Source of the DNA: Bradyrhizobium sp. BR13661
GTDB taxonomy: Bacteria > Pseudomonadota > Alphaproteobacteria > Rhizobiales > Xanthobacteraceae
Length of the DNA: 64,000 bases
Assembly (NCBI RefSeq): GCF_029892425.1
Contig: NZ_JARXWB010000032.1
Location: 28,724-92,723 of the forward strand
Reading direction: 5' to 3'
Shown one piece after another: positions 15,820 to 24,714 of the stretch. The notes below the pieces were generated by a model, which saw nothing but the letters and a program-made list of their open reading frames with translations, was not told the DNA's origin and ran no database searches. Positions within the stretch are counted from its first letter, which is position 1, and each line of letters starts with the position of its first letter. Made by a program: the position numbers and the translations under genes.

Positions 15820-16536
15820 ATGCGATTCCTGACGACCTTCCAGATTGCTGACTTCCTCGACACGCTGATCAGCCTGTTCACGGCCTTTGTGCTGGGCACG
15901 CTGATCGGTGCCGAGCGGCAATATCGCCAGCGTACCGCAGGGCTGCGCACCAACGTGCTGGTCGCCGTTGGCGCTGCGGCCTTCGTCGATCTCGCCATGC
16001 ATTTGGCCGGCGCCGACGGCGCGGTGCGCGTGATTGCCTATGTCGTCTCCGGCATCGGCTTCCTCGGCGCCGGCGTCATCATGAAGCAGGGCATGGACGT
16101 GCGCGGCCTCAACACCGCGGCGACGCTATGGTCTTCGGCCGCGGTCGGCTCCTGCGCCGGCGCCGACATGGTGGCGCAGGCGGTTGCACTCACCGTCTTC
16201 GTCATCGCCGGCAACACGCTGCTGCGTCCGCTGGTCAACGCCATCAATCGCATCCCGCTGGATGAAAAGGCGATCGAGGCGACCTACTATTTCAAGCTCG
16301 CGGTTGCGTTGGACGCCTTGCCCGACATGCGCGACCGGCTCATCGACAGGCTCGAGGCCGCAAAATATCCGGTAGCCGATGTCGAGATCGTCGAGACCGG
16401 CGACGATCTGATCGAGATCGTCGCAGAGCTGGTTGCAACCGCGGTCGATCCCAACGAGCTCAACGCGGTGGCGACCGAGCTCCAGCACCTGCCAGGCGTC
16501 CGTCACGCCACCTGGGAAGTCAGCACCACGGATTGA
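15820..16536 (+). CDS. MgtC/SapB family membrane protein
   Basis: A 238-residue protein. The N-terminal MgtC domain has about four to five transmembrane helices with the signature LIGAERQYRQRTAGLRTN and then GIGFLGAGVIMKQG. The C-terminal 90 residues form a soluble ACT-like domain (ATYYFKLAVAL onwards), found in the longer MgtC subfamily. The family is linked to growth at low magnesium and to envelope ATPase control. It starts 30 bp after the WD40 gene and may be read through, but it is not clearly part of the zinc operon. Confidence 0.85.
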   Translation: MRFLTTFQIADFLDTLISLFTAFVLGTLIGAERQYRQRTAGLRTNVLVAVGAAAFVDLAMHLAGADGAVRVIAYVVSGIGFLGAGVIMKQGMDVRGLNTAATLWSSAAVGSCAGADMVAQAVALTVFVIAGNTLLRPLVNAINRIPLDEKAIEATYYFKLAVALDALPDMRDRLIDRLEAAKYPVADVEIVETGDDLIEIVAELVATAVDPNELNAVATELQHLPGVRHATWEVSTTD

Positions 16537-16614
16537 GCGCGGTTCCCGCCGCTCCCGGCGCGGAACCCGCAGGCTCCAGTTTCGTTGATCCCGTGGACAA
16601 AGGCGGTGATTGAC

Positions 16615-16956
16615 ATGAGCGGCCAGAATGACAAGCGAAGCCTGAAGCTCGACCTCACAATCGCCTGTTCGCTGTTCGCAGCAGGCGTCGTGGTGTCCGT
16701 AATGTCGCTGGCGCAAATCCGCGCCGCGAGCAGGACTGAGCTGGCGCAGGCGACGCAGCCGCTCCAGGGCACACCGTCCAACGATCAGGACAAGACGCCC
16801 GCCGAGGCCAAGCCCGGCGGCGCGCGTCCGACCACGCCCGCGCCAGAGCCCGCGCAACCGGATCCACAGACGCAAGGTGCGGCGGGTTCTGCCAAGCCGG
16901 CATTGCCGCCGGCCCCGGCTGAGAAGATCGCCCCGCCGATCAAGGACAAGCAGTAG
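16615..16956 (+). CDS. hypothetical single-pass membrane protein, Pro-rich
   Basis: A 113-residue protein. A short basic N-terminus is followed by one hydrophobic segment (LTIACSLFAAGVVVSVMSL) and a Pro/Ala/Lys-rich low-complexity tail likely in the periplasm. The start ATG 16615 has an AGGCGG element upstream. No family is recognised. Confidence 0.5.
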   Translation: MSGQNDKRSLKLDLTIACSLFAAGVVVSVMSLAQIRAASRTELAQATQPLQGTPSNDQDKTPAEAKPGGARPTTPAPEPAQPDPQTQGAAGSAKPALPPAPAEKIAPPIKDKQ

Positions 16957-16982
16957 ACGTCACATGCTTTTTTGGCCCACGC

Positions 16983-17004
16983 GCGCAATGGCCTGCCATT
17001 GCGC
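16983..17004. repeat. short perfect inverted repeat
   Basis: GCGCAATGG, loop CCTG, then CCATTGCGC. It lies between the Pro-rich protein gene and the 3' end of hss. It has no T-run on either side, so I do not call it an intrinsic terminator. Confidence 0.5.
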
Positions 17005-17040
17005 CGTCTACTGTGCATGGGGTTGTTTTCGCGGTTTTTG

Positions 17041-18483
17041 TCAGCGCACCAGAATATTCTTGAACTGCCAGGGATCGCTGGTGTCGATATCCTCAGGGAA
17101 CAGCCCCGGACGATCCGTCAGCGGCGTCCAGTCGGTGTAGAAACCCTTCACCGGGCCGAGATACGGCAGCTGGATTTCCAGCAGGCGATCGAAATCCATC
17201 TCGTCGGCTTCGACGATGCCTTCGTTCGGGTTCTCCAGCGCCCACACCATGCCGCCGAGCACGGCGGAGGTCACCTGCAGGGCGGTGGCGTTCTGATAGG
17301 GCGCGAGCGCGCGGGTCTCTTCGATCGAGAGCTGGGAGCCGTACCAATAGGCGTTGTTGTCGTGGCCGAACAAGAGCACGCCGAGCTCGTCGATGCCGTC
17401 GACGATCTCGTCCTCTTCGAGGATGTGGTGCTTTTCCTGCATCTTTCCGGCGCGGCCGAACAGCTCGTGCAGCGACAGCACGGCATCGTCGGCCGGGTGA
17501 TAGGCATAGTGACAGGTCGGCCGGTAGACCGCCTTGCCCGAGGCGTCGCGCACCGTGAAGTAATCGGAGATCGAGATCGACTCGTTGTGGGTGACGAGGA
17601 AGCCGTATTGGGCGCCGCGCGTCGGACACCAGGTGCGCACGCGCGTGTTGGCGCCGGGCTGCATCAGATAGATGGCAGCGCCGCAGCCGGCTTCGTGGGT
17701 ATGCGCATTCTCCGGCATCCACTTTTCATGGGTGCCCCAGCCGAGTTCGGACGGCTGCATGCCCTCCGACAGGAAACCTTCCACCGACCAGGTGTTGACG
17801 AAGACGTCGGGCTCCTTCGGCTTCTTCGCGCGCTGGGTGTCGCGCTCGGCGATGTGGATGCCCTTGATGCCGGCCTGCCGCATCAAATCGGCCCATTCGG
17901 CCTTGGTCTTCGGCTTCGGCGCATTGAGCTTCAAATCGGCGGCGACATTGAGCAGCGCCTGCTTGACGAAGAACGAGACCATGCCGGGATTGGCGCCGCA
18001 GCAGGAGACGGCCGTGGTCGAGCCTGCGGGGCGCGCCTTCTTGGCGGCCAGCGTCACCTCGCGCAGCGCGTAGTTGGAGCGCGCCTCGGGGCCCTTCGAC
18101 GCGTCGAAATAGAAGCCGAGCCAGGGCTCGTTGACGGTGTCGATATAGAGCGCGCCGAGCTCGTTGCAGAGCTCCATGATGTCGGTCGAGCCGGTGTCGA
18201 CCGAGAGATTGACGCAAAAGCCCTGGCCGCCGCCCTCGGTCAGCAGCGGGGTCAGCAATTCGCGATAATTGTCCTTGGTCACGGCCTTCTGGATGAAGCG
18301 CACGTTCTGCTTCTCGCAATGCGCCTTGCGGCCCTCGTCCTTGGGATCGATCACGGTGACGCGCGACTTGTCGTAGTCGAGATGCCGCTCGATCATCGGC
18401 AAGGTGCCTTTGCCGATGGAGCCGAAGCCGACCATGACGATGGGACCTGTGATCTTCGCGTAGATCTGCGAGGGGTGGCTCAT
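17041..18483 (-). CDS. hss: homospermidine synthase
   Basis: A 480-residue NAD-dependent enzyme that makes sym-homospermidine from putrescine (or putrescine and spermidine), the major polyamine of many rhizobia. The N-terminal Rossmann motif VGFGSIGKGTLP is visible, followed by family segments such as TVNEPWLGFYFD, CCGANPGMVSFF and THEAGCGAAIYLMQPG. Length is full. The nearby ornithine decarboxylase supplies putrescine, so this is a polyamine block although RidA and GNAT genes lie between. Confidence 0.93.
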   Translation of the reverse strand: MSHPSQIYAKITGPIVMVGFGSIGKGTLPMIERHLDYDKSRVTVIDPKDEGRKAHCEKQNVRFIQKAVTKDNYRELLTPLLTEGGGQGFCVNLSVDTGSTDIMELCNELGALYIDTVNEPWLGFYFDASKGPEARSNYALREVTLAAKKARPAGSTTAVSCCGANPGMVSFFVKQALLNVAADLKLNAPKPKTKAEWADLMRQAGIKGIHIAERDTQRAKKPKEPDVFVNTWSVEGFLSEGMQPSELGWGTHEKWMPENAHTHEAGCGAAIYLMQPGANTRVRTWCPTRGAQYGFLVTHNESISISDYFTVRDASGKAVYRPTCHYAYHPADDAVLSLHELFGRAGKMQEKHHILEEDEIVDGIDELGVLLFGHDNNAYWYGSQLSIEETRALAPYQNATALQVTSAVLGGMVWALENPNEGIVEADEMDFDRLLEIQLPYLGPVKGFYTDWTPLTDRPGLFPEDIDTSDPWQFKNILVR

Positions 18484-18546
18484 GGATGGTTTCTCCGGAA
18501 CGTGCTGACGGACGATTGGCGGGTGGATCAGGTGCTGCGGCGCTTG

Positions 18547-18936
18547 TTAGGCGCTGCGGCGCTTGGCGGTGACTTCGATCTCGACCTTCATCTCGGGCCT
18601 GGCGAGGGCGGAGACGACGAGCAGCGTCGCAGCCGGCCTGATGTCACCGAGAACCTCGCCGCAGACGGCGAAGTGCGCGTCGATGCTGCTGGCGTCGGTG
18701 ACGTAGTAGGTCGCACGGACGATGTCGGCCATCTCGAATCCACCCTCCTTCAGGGCGGCCGCGATGGTCTTGAAGCAGTTGCGTGACTGGCTCGTGACAT
18801 CATCGGGCATCGTCATCGTCGTGTAATCATAGCCGGTGGTTCCCGCGACGAAGGCGAAATCGCCGTCGAACACGGCGCGGCTGTAGCCGACGCTCTTCTC
18901 GAGGGGGGAGCCGGTGGAAATCAGGCGACGGGACAT
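18547..18936 (-). CDS. RidA family protein (YjgF)
   Basis: A 129-residue RidA/YER057c/UK114 family protein. The start MSRRLISTGSPLEKSVGYSRAV and the C-terminal DIRPAATLLVV contain the conserved Arg used to bind the carboxylate of enamine/imine substrates, and ARPEMKVEIEVTA is the typical end. It would hydrolyse reactive 2-aminoacrylate-type intermediates from PLP enzymes. It is in the same direction as homospermidine synthase, 63 bp upstream. Confidence 0.87.
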   Translation of the reverse strand: MSRRLISTGSPLEKSVGYSRAVFDGDFAFVAGTTGYDYTTMTMPDDVTSQSRNCFKTIAAALKEGGFEMADIVRATYYVTDASSIDAHFAVCGEVLGDIRPAATLLVVSALARPEMKVEIEVTAKRRSA

Positions 18937-19073
18937 GGGTTCGGCCTCGACTGAAAGGGGGAATTTCGTGGGGTTAAACGGCGTTTCCGGGGCTCACGCA
19001 ACCCCAAAGCAACAAGCCGTAGCCGACCGTCGCCGCGGGACGCAGCTCCGGCCGGCGCCATCATGTTGATGTC

Positions 19074-19661
19074 TTAGGCCGCGTGCGCTTCGAGGGGACG
19101 AACTACCCTCCGTTTAGGCAGGCGCGCGCCGGTCGGGATGATCATCCCCTCGGCGCCTTCAAGCGCGCCGCCAGTGAACTCGATCGCCAGCAGGCGGTCG
19201 CGCTCGAACGGGCCGGGCAGCATCAAGGCGCCGGTCTGATCGGCCGAGAAGCCGAAGCGGGCGTAGTAGGGCGCATCGCCGAGGAGGATCACGGCGTCAT
19301 GCCTGCGCGCCCGGGCGGCAGCCAGCGCTTGCTTCATCAGCGCGGCGCCGATCCCGAGCTCGCGGCAGGCAGGGTCCACCGCCAGTGGTCCGAGGACCAG
19401 GGCGGGCCTGCCTCCGGCGCTGACGTGCCACAGCCGCACGGTTCCCACGAATGTCCCCTCGCGCACGGCCGACAGGGCAAGGCCTGCGGCTGGTGCACGT
19501 CCGTCGCGCAAGCGCTGGCAGGTGCGGTCGTGGCGGTCTTCGCCAAAACAGGCATCCAGCAGCGCTTCACGGGCGGCGACGTCGACAGCACGCTCGCTGC
19601 GGATCGCGAACGGAGCGGCTTTCGAGGTGAGGGCGACTTGTGGCTTCCGAAAAGCAGTCAT
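19074..19661 (-). CDS. GNAT family N-acetyltransferase (YhbS-like)
   Basis: A 195-residue acetyltransferase. The segment LGPLAVDPACRELGIGAALM is the acetyl-CoA binding strand and loop, and VILLGDAPYYARFGF is the C-terminal family block. It lies 130 bp downstream of the ornithine decarboxylase gene in the same direction. A polyamine substrate is a guess from position only. Confidence 0.82.
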   Translation of the reverse strand: MTAFRKPQVALTSKAAPFAIRSERAVDVAAREALLDACFGEDRHDRTCQRLRDGRAPAAGLALSAVREGTFVGTVRLWHVSAGGRPALVLGPLAVDPACRELGIGAALMKQALAAARARRHDAVILLGDAPYYARFGFSADQTGALMLPGPFERDRLLAIEFTGGALEGAEGMIIPTGARLPKRRVVRPLEAHAA

Positions 19662-19741
19662 GGCGCGTCAGTCCCCGCTTGAACAGACGTGCGCGCAGCA
19701 CGCCGGTTCAAGGCGTCGTCAGAAATCAGTGATGTGAGGAA

Positions 19742-19761
19742 GGAGCCGGCAAGCCGGCTCC
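19742..19761 (-). terminator. hairpin after the ornithine decarboxylase gene
   Basis: GGAGCCGGC-TT-GCCGGCTCC on the minus strand, a perfect 9-bp stem followed by TTCC. The T-run is weak, so termination may be partial. It lies 31 bp beyond the decarboxylase stop. Confidence 0.5.
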
Positions 19762-19791
19762 CGGTTTCGTCAGGCCTCGAAAGAGAGGCGC

Positions 19792-20934
19792 TTAGATATG
19801 ATACGTCTTCAGCGGCGGGATGCCGTTGAACGCCACCGCCGAGTAGGTCGACGTATAGGCCCCGGTGCCTTCGATCAGCAGCTTGTCGCCGATCTCGAGC
19901 GTGACCGGAAGCGGATACGGGGTCTTCTCATACAGCACGTCGGCGCTGTCGCAGGTGGGGCCTGCGAGCACGCACGGGGTCATGTCCGCGCCGTCATGCG
20001 GGGTGCGGATGGCGTAGCGGATCGACTCGTCCATGGTCTCGGCGAGGCCGCCGAACTTGCCGATGTCCAGGTACACCCACCGCACCTCGTCCTCGTCGCT
20101 CTTCTTCGAGATCAGCACGACCTCGGATTCGATGATGCCGGCGTTGCCCACCATGCCGCGGCCTGGCTCGATGATGGTCTCCGGAATCTGGTTGCCGAAG
20201 TGCTTGCGCAGCGCGCGGAAGATCGAGCGGCCGTAGGTGACGACCGGCGGCACGTCCTTCAGGTACTTGGTCGGGAAGCCGCCGCCCATGTTGACCATGG
20301 AGAGGTTGATGCCGCGCTCGGCGCAGTCGCGGAACACCTGCGAGGCCATCGCCAGCGCACGGTCCCACGCCTTCACCTTGCGCTGCTGCGAGCCGACATG
20401 GAAGGAGATGCCGCACGGCTCGAGGCCCAGACGCTTGGCGACGTCGAGCACCTCGACCGCCATTTCCGGATCGCAGCCGAACTTGCGCGACAGTGGCCAC
20501 TCGGCGCCGGCGCAGTCGTAGAGGATGCGGCAGAACACCTTTGCGCCGGGGGCGGCACGGGCGACCTTCTCGACTTCGGCGACGCAGTCCACCGCGAACA
20601 GGCGAATGCCGAGCGCGAAGGCGCGCGCGATGTCGCGCTCCTTCTTGATGGTGTTGCCGAAGGAGATGCGGTCGGGCGTCGCGCCGGCGGCCAGCGCCAT
20701 CTCGATCTCGGCGACGGTCGCGGTGTCGAAGCAGGAGCCCATCGAGGCGAGCAGCGCCAGCACTTCCGGCGCCGGGTTCGCCTTGACGGCGTAGAACACG
20801 CGGCTGTCGGGCAGCGCCTTGGCGAAGGTCTGGTAATTGTCGCGCACGACCTCGAGGTCGACGACGAGGCACGGCTCGGTATCGAGACCTTCCTTGCGAC
20901 GGTTACGCAGGAATTCCTGAATACGTTCGGTCAT
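19792..20934 (-). CDS. ornithine decarboxylase, PLP type IV
   Basis: A 380-residue alanine-racemase-fold decarboxylase converting ornithine to putrescine. The PLP lysine is Lys51 in FYAVKANP, the phosphate-binding glycines are in NMGGGFPTKY, EPGRGMVGNAG is the family motif, and the catalytic Cys lies in GPTCDSADV. The start ATG 20934 (MTERIQEFLR) has GGAGAG 4 bp upstream. The frame is open another 58 codons upstream, but that region is structured leader and unlike the family. Putrescine would feed homospermidine synthase. Some family members also decarboxylate lysine. Confidence 0.92.
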   Translation of the reverse strand: MTERIQEFLRNRRKEGLDTEPCLVVDLEVVRDNYQTFAKALPDSRVFYAVKANPAPEVLALLASMGSCFDTATVAEIEMALAAGATPDRISFGNTIKKERDIARAFALGIRLFAVDCVAEVEKVARAAPGAKVFCRILYDCAGAEWPLSRKFGCDPEMAVEVLDVAKRLGLEPCGISFHVGSQQRKVKAWDRALAMASQVFRDCAERGINLSMVNMGGGFPTKYLKDVPPVVTYGRSIFRALRKHFGNQIPETIIEPGRGMVGNAGIIESEVVLISKKSDEDEVRWVYLDIGKFGGLAETMDESIRYAIRTPHDGADMTPCVLAGPTCDSADVLYEKTPYPLPVTLEIGDKLLIEGTGAYTSTYSAVAFNGIPPLKTYHI

Positions 20935-21483
20935 GGCACTCTCCAACGGTCCCAGCGACGGGATCCGCATCAACGTGACGTCGGATAAGAGCGCTTCGGC
21001 CACATCGCGCGATGGAGGCGCGCTGAAGCCAAAAGACTCAAACCAGACTGTGCTGCCGTGGATTGGTTGGGAGAGCTTCCCGCCCGCACACCTGGCAATG
21101 AAGGACAAGCCTTTTCAGTAGCCCGCGCCGGCGGTGGAATGCCGGTAGAGACCAAAAAAGCCCGATCCGTCGTTGCTTTAAGTCGCGTCCCCCGTTGAGA
21201 GCGGGGTGCGCCGGTTCGCCTCCGGCTGCCAGTCACGGTTGCAAAAAGTGAAGTCACCTTCGACAAGGCATCTCTTTGAGAGAGATGCTGGACGCTCCGG
21301 GTTTGCGGTCAGTCCTTCGACTTTTCAGTCATGGACTTCTGCACTTCCGAAGAGCCCCTCGGCTTCTTCACCCCTTGGCGGCTGTCCGGCCTCTTGTCCG
21401 GATACCTACCGACTGACACACGACCACAGGCACGTGCGAAATTGGGCAAAAACGCACATAAGGGTTTTGCCTCAGCTTCGCAA
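20935..21483 (-). ncRNA. long structured leader, candidate speF RNA element
   Basis: About 510 nt of transcribed leader is predicted before the ornithine decarboxylase gene: TTGCGA (21478-21483) and TATGTG (21455-21460), 17 bp apart on the minus strand, form a possible promoter. The leader contains stable hairpins, for example an 8-bp perfect stem at 21268-21288 and a CCCCG/CGGGG stem at 21190-21206. A conserved cis-regulatory motif called speF is known upstream of this gene in alphaproteobacteria. Assignment to that family is inferred from position and structure; I could not align it to the model. Confidence 0.55.
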
Positions 21484-21609
21484 GAATTTTTTTAGGCTGA
21501 GAAGAGAATTGCCTAACATCTGCTTGCGCAGTGTTGCGCGAGCGTCGCGGAAGATGAACGTGCGTTAAGTTTTCTGTGTCGCGCGCGTGACCCCGTCGCG
21601 CGAGACGCC

Positions 21610-21864
21610 TCAGCCGCGCTTGAAGAACGGCTCGACGCGCTGAGCGGCGCGGATGAAGGCGGTCATGACCAGCACGCCGAGTGCGAACAGCACGGCCTGA
21701 AGGATGTGCGCGCCCTGGTCACCGAGCCCCATCAGAATTGCGAGCGCCCAGCCGCCGGCAAACGCCGCGCCAAACACCTCGGCGCCGATCAGGATGGCGG
21801 CGCTGATGACGGTGATGACGCTCGGCCAGACGATCTGACGGGAAGACGAGGAGGGCGCGTTCAT
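21610..21864 (-). CDS. small hypothetical membrane protein
   Basis: An 84-residue protein with two transmembrane helices (VITVISAAILIGAEVFGAAF and ILQAVLFALGVLVMTAFI) and a basic C-terminus (RAAQRVEPFFKRG). The start ATG 21864 was chosen because an upstream extension would run into the promoter region of the divergent peptidase gene. The family is unknown; the two-helix form with a short loop suggests a small regulatory membrane protein. Confidence 0.6.
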   Translation of the reverse strand: MNAPSSSSRQIVWPSVITVISAAILIGAEVFGAAFAGGWALAILMGLGDQGAHILQAVLFALGVLVMTAFIRAAQRVEPFFKRG

Positions 21865-22000
21865 GGGCGATGGGGTCCGGTGTTTCGAGGGCCGCAATCT
21901 CCTCGAAAAGGCGGGCGGGAGCAAGGCCAAATGGCCCAAAAAAGCCCCATCGCGTGCTATAGCTGGCCCCAACAAATCGGCTCAAAAAACGGGACGTGCG

Positions 22001-24076
22001 ATGTCAGACCGCCAAACTACGGACTCCGAGACCAATCCGCTGCTGAAGGCCTGGGTGACGCCGTTTGCGACCCCGCCCTTCAACGAGATCGTTCCGGAGC
22101 ACTTCCTGCCGGCCTTCGAACAGGCCTTCGCCGATCACTCGGCCGAGATCGCCGCGATCACCAACGATCCCGCTGCGCCCGACTTCGCCAACACCGTCAC
22201 GGCGCTGGAGCGCTCCGGCAAGCTTCTGAACAAGGTCGCGTCCGTGTTCTACGACCTGGTCTCGGCGCATTCCAACCCGGCCATCCTCGACATCGACAAG
22301 GAGGTCTCCTTGCGGATGGCGCGGCACTGGAATCCGATCATGATGAACGCCGTGCTGTTTGGCCGCATCGCCCAGCTGCACGAGAACCGCGCCAATCTTG
22401 GCCTTGATCCCGAGCAGCTCCGCCTGCTGGAGCGCACCTACACCCGCTTCCACCGCGGCGGCGCAGGCCTCTCCGACGAGGCCAAGACGCGGATGGCCGA
22501 GATCAACGAGAAGCTGGCCCAACTCGCGACCGGCTTCAGCCATCATCTGCTTGGCGACGAGCAGGACTGGTTCATGGAGCTCGGCGAGGCCGACCGCCAG
22601 GGCCTGCCGGAGAGTTTTGTGGCCGCCGCCAGGGCTGCGGCAGAAGATCGCGGCATGGCAGGCAAGGCCATCGTCACGCTGTCGCGCTCCTCGGCCGAGC
22701 CGTTCCTGAAGAGCTCGGCGCGGCGCGACCTGCGCGAGAAGGTCTACAAGGCCTTCACGGCGCGCGGCGACAACGGCAATGCCAACGACAACAACACGAC
22801 CATCGGCGAGATCCTGAAGCTGCGCGAGGAGAGCGCCAAGCTCCTGGGCTATCCGACCTTCGCGGCCTACCGGCTCGAGGACTCCATGGCCAAGACGCCG
22901 GATGCGGTGCGCGGCCTGCTGGAGCGGGTCTGGAAACCGGCCCGCGCCCGGGCGCTCGCCGACCGCGACGAGATGCAGGCGCTGATTGCGGAGGAGGGCG
23001 GCAATTTCAAGCTCGCGCCCTGGGACTGGCGCTTCTACGCCGAGAGGCTGCGCCTCCAGCGCGCCAATTTCGACGATGCCGCAATCAAGCCGTATTTGAC
23101 GCTCGACCACATGATTGCGGCCGCCTTCGACTGCGCCACCCGCCTGTTCGGCATCACCTTCGAAGAGCGCAAGGATGTGCCGGTCTGGCACCCTGATGTC
23201 CGGGTCTGGGAGGTGAAGGGCCCCGACGGCAAGCACAAGGCGCTGTTCTACGGCGACTACTACGCCCGGCCGTCAAAACGCTCTGGCGCCTGGATGACCT
23301 CGCTGCGCGACCAGCAGAAGCTCGATGGCGAGATAGCGCCGCTGATCATTAATGTCTGCAATTTCGCAAAGGGCACCGGCAGCGAACCCTCGCTGCTCTC
23401 GCCCGACGATGCCCGCACCCTGTTCCACGAGTTCGGCCATGGCCTGCACGGCATGCTGTCCAATGTGACCTATCCGTCGCTGTCGGGCACCTCTGTATTC
23501 ACCGACTTCGTGGAGCTGCCGTCGCAGCTCTACGAGCACTGGCAGGAGCGGCCCGAGGTGCTGCAGCAGTTCGCCCGCCACTACCAGACCGGCGAGCCGC
23601 TGCCGGATGATCTGCTCAAGCGCTTCCTCGCCGCGCGCAAGTTCAACCAGGGCTTTGCCACCGTCGAGTTCGTCTCCTCGGCGCTGGTCGATCTCGAGTT
23701 CCACTCCCAGCCGGCCGCAGCCGCACAGGATGTCCGCGCGTTCGAGAAACGCGAACTCGAAAAGATCGGCATGCCCGAGGAGATCTCGATGCGCCACCGG
23801 CCCACGCAATTCGGTCACATCTTCTCCGGCGACCACTATGCGGCCGGCTATTACAGCTACATGTGGTCGGAGGTAATGGATGCCGACGCCTTCGGCGCCT
23901 TCGAGGAGGCCGGCAACATCTTCGACCCCGCCGTGGCAAAGCGCTTGCACGACGACATCTATTCGAGCGGCGGTTCGGTCGACCCGGAAGCCGCCTATGA
24001 GGCCTTCCGTGGCCGCCCACCCGAGCCCGACGCGCTGCTGCGTCGGCGCGGCCTGCTGGGCGAAAAGGCGGCCTGA
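22001..24076 (+). CDS. dcp: M3 family peptidyl-dipeptidase
   Basis: A 691-residue zinc metallopeptidase that removes C-terminal dipeptides from oligopeptides. The active site HEFGH is at residues 476-480 within LFHEFGHGLHGML, and the third zinc ligand Glu lies some 25 residues later in FTDFVELPSQ. The N-terminus NPLLKAWVTPFATPPFNEI resembles Dcp rather than oligopeptidase A. The start is ATG 22001; upstream in-frame codons lack family similarity. No signal peptide is present, so it is cytoplasmic. It is 5 bp ahead of the DUF1007 gene. Confidence 0.9.
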   Translation: MSDRQTTDSETNPLLKAWVTPFATPPFNEIVPEHFLPAFEQAFADHSAEIAAITNDPAAPDFANTVTALERSGKLLNKVASVFYDLVSAHSNPAILDIDKEVSLRMARHWNPIMMNAVLFGRIAQLHENRANLGLDPEQLRLLERTYTRFHRGGAGLSDEAKTRMAEINEKLAQLATGFSHHLLGDEQDWFMELGEADRQGLPESFVAAARAAAEDRGMAGKAIVTLSRSSAEPFLKSSARRDLREKVYKAFTARGDNGNANDNNTTIGEILKLREESAKLLGYPTFAAYRLEDSMAKTPDAVRGLLERVWKPARARALADRDEMQALIAEEGGNFKLAPWDWRFYAERLRLQRANFDDAAIKPYLTLDHMIAAAFDCATRLFGITFEERKDVPVWHPDVRVWEVKGPDGKHKALFYGDYYARPSKRSGAWMTSLRDQQKLDGEIAPLIINVCNFAKGTGSEPSLLSPDDARTLFHEFGHGLHGMLSNVTYPSLSGTSVFTDFVELPSQLYEHWQERPEVLQQFARHYQTGEPLPDDLLKRFLAARKFNQGFATVEFVSSALVDLEFHSQPAAAAQDVRAFEKRELEKIGMPEEISMRHRPTQFGHIFSGDHYAAGYYSYMWSEVMDADAFGAFEEAGNIFDPAVAKRLHDDIYSSGGSVDPEAAYEAFRGRPPEPDALLRRRGLLGEKAA

Positions 24077-24081
24077 TCGGC

Positions 24082-24714
24082 ATGCGCACCTTTCTCGGAC
24101 TCCTGCTCGCCGCCGCCATGATGCTCGCCTCAGGCACGGCGAACGCGCATCCGCATGTCTGGATCACCGCTTCAAGCGAATTGCTCTACGCCGAGGACGG
24201 TTCGATCACCGGCGTCCGCCACGCCTGGACCTTTGACGACATGTTCTCGGCCTATGCCGTGCAAGGACTCGAGAGCAAGAAGAAGGGCGCCTATACGCGC
24301 GAGGAACTGGGGCCGCTGGCGCAGACCAATGTCGAGTCGCTGAAGGAATATGCCTACTTCACCTTCGCGAAAGCCGACGGCAAGAAAGAGCGCTTCAACG
24401 AGCCGGTCGACTACTTCCTTGACTACAAGGACGCGGTGCTGACCCTGCACTTCACGCTGCCGCTGAAGATTCCGGTCAAGCCCAAGCAATTGGTGCTCGA
24501 AGTGTTCGACCGCTCCTTCTTCATCGATTTCCAGATGGCCAAGGACAATCCGGTCAAGCTGGTCGGCGCGCCCGCCGGCTGCCAGATGAAGCTCGATCGT
24601 CCCAGCGACGGCACCGCGACCGCGCAGAAGCTCAACGAGCAGACTTTCATGGATGGTCCCAACGCCAATTTCGGCATGATGTTCGCCAACAAGATCACGG
24701 TGGATTGCCCTTGA
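24082..24714 (+). CDS. DUF1007 periplasmic protein
   Basis: A 210-residue secreted protein (signal peptide GLLLAAAMMLASGTANA). The mature end begins HPHVW, which could bind a metal ion through its N-terminal His residues. The DUF1007 family is commonly encoded beside NicO-type nickel/cobalt transporters, as here (its stop overlaps the transporter gene). It may act as the periplasmic metal-presenting partner. The role is inferred from the His motif and gene pairing. Confidence 0.83.
   Translation: MRTFLGLLLAAAMMLASGTANAHPHVWITASSELLYAEDGSITGVRHAWTFDDMFSAYAVQGLESKKKGAYTREELGPLAQTNVESLKEYAYFTFAKADGKKERFNEPVDYFLDYKDAVLTLHFTLPLKIPVKPKQLVLEVFDRSFFIDFQMAKDNPVKLVGAPAGCQMKLDRPSDGTATAQKLNEQTFMDGPNANFGMMFANKITVDCP

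Noticed and set aside
16983..17004. Perfect hairpin as a transcription terminator for hss
   Set aside because: No T-run follows on either strand; it is listed as an inverted repeat only.
16972..18786. A 604-codon plus-strand frame opposite hss and RidA
   Set aside because: It is the shadow of two conserved minus-strand genes and has low-complexity composition.
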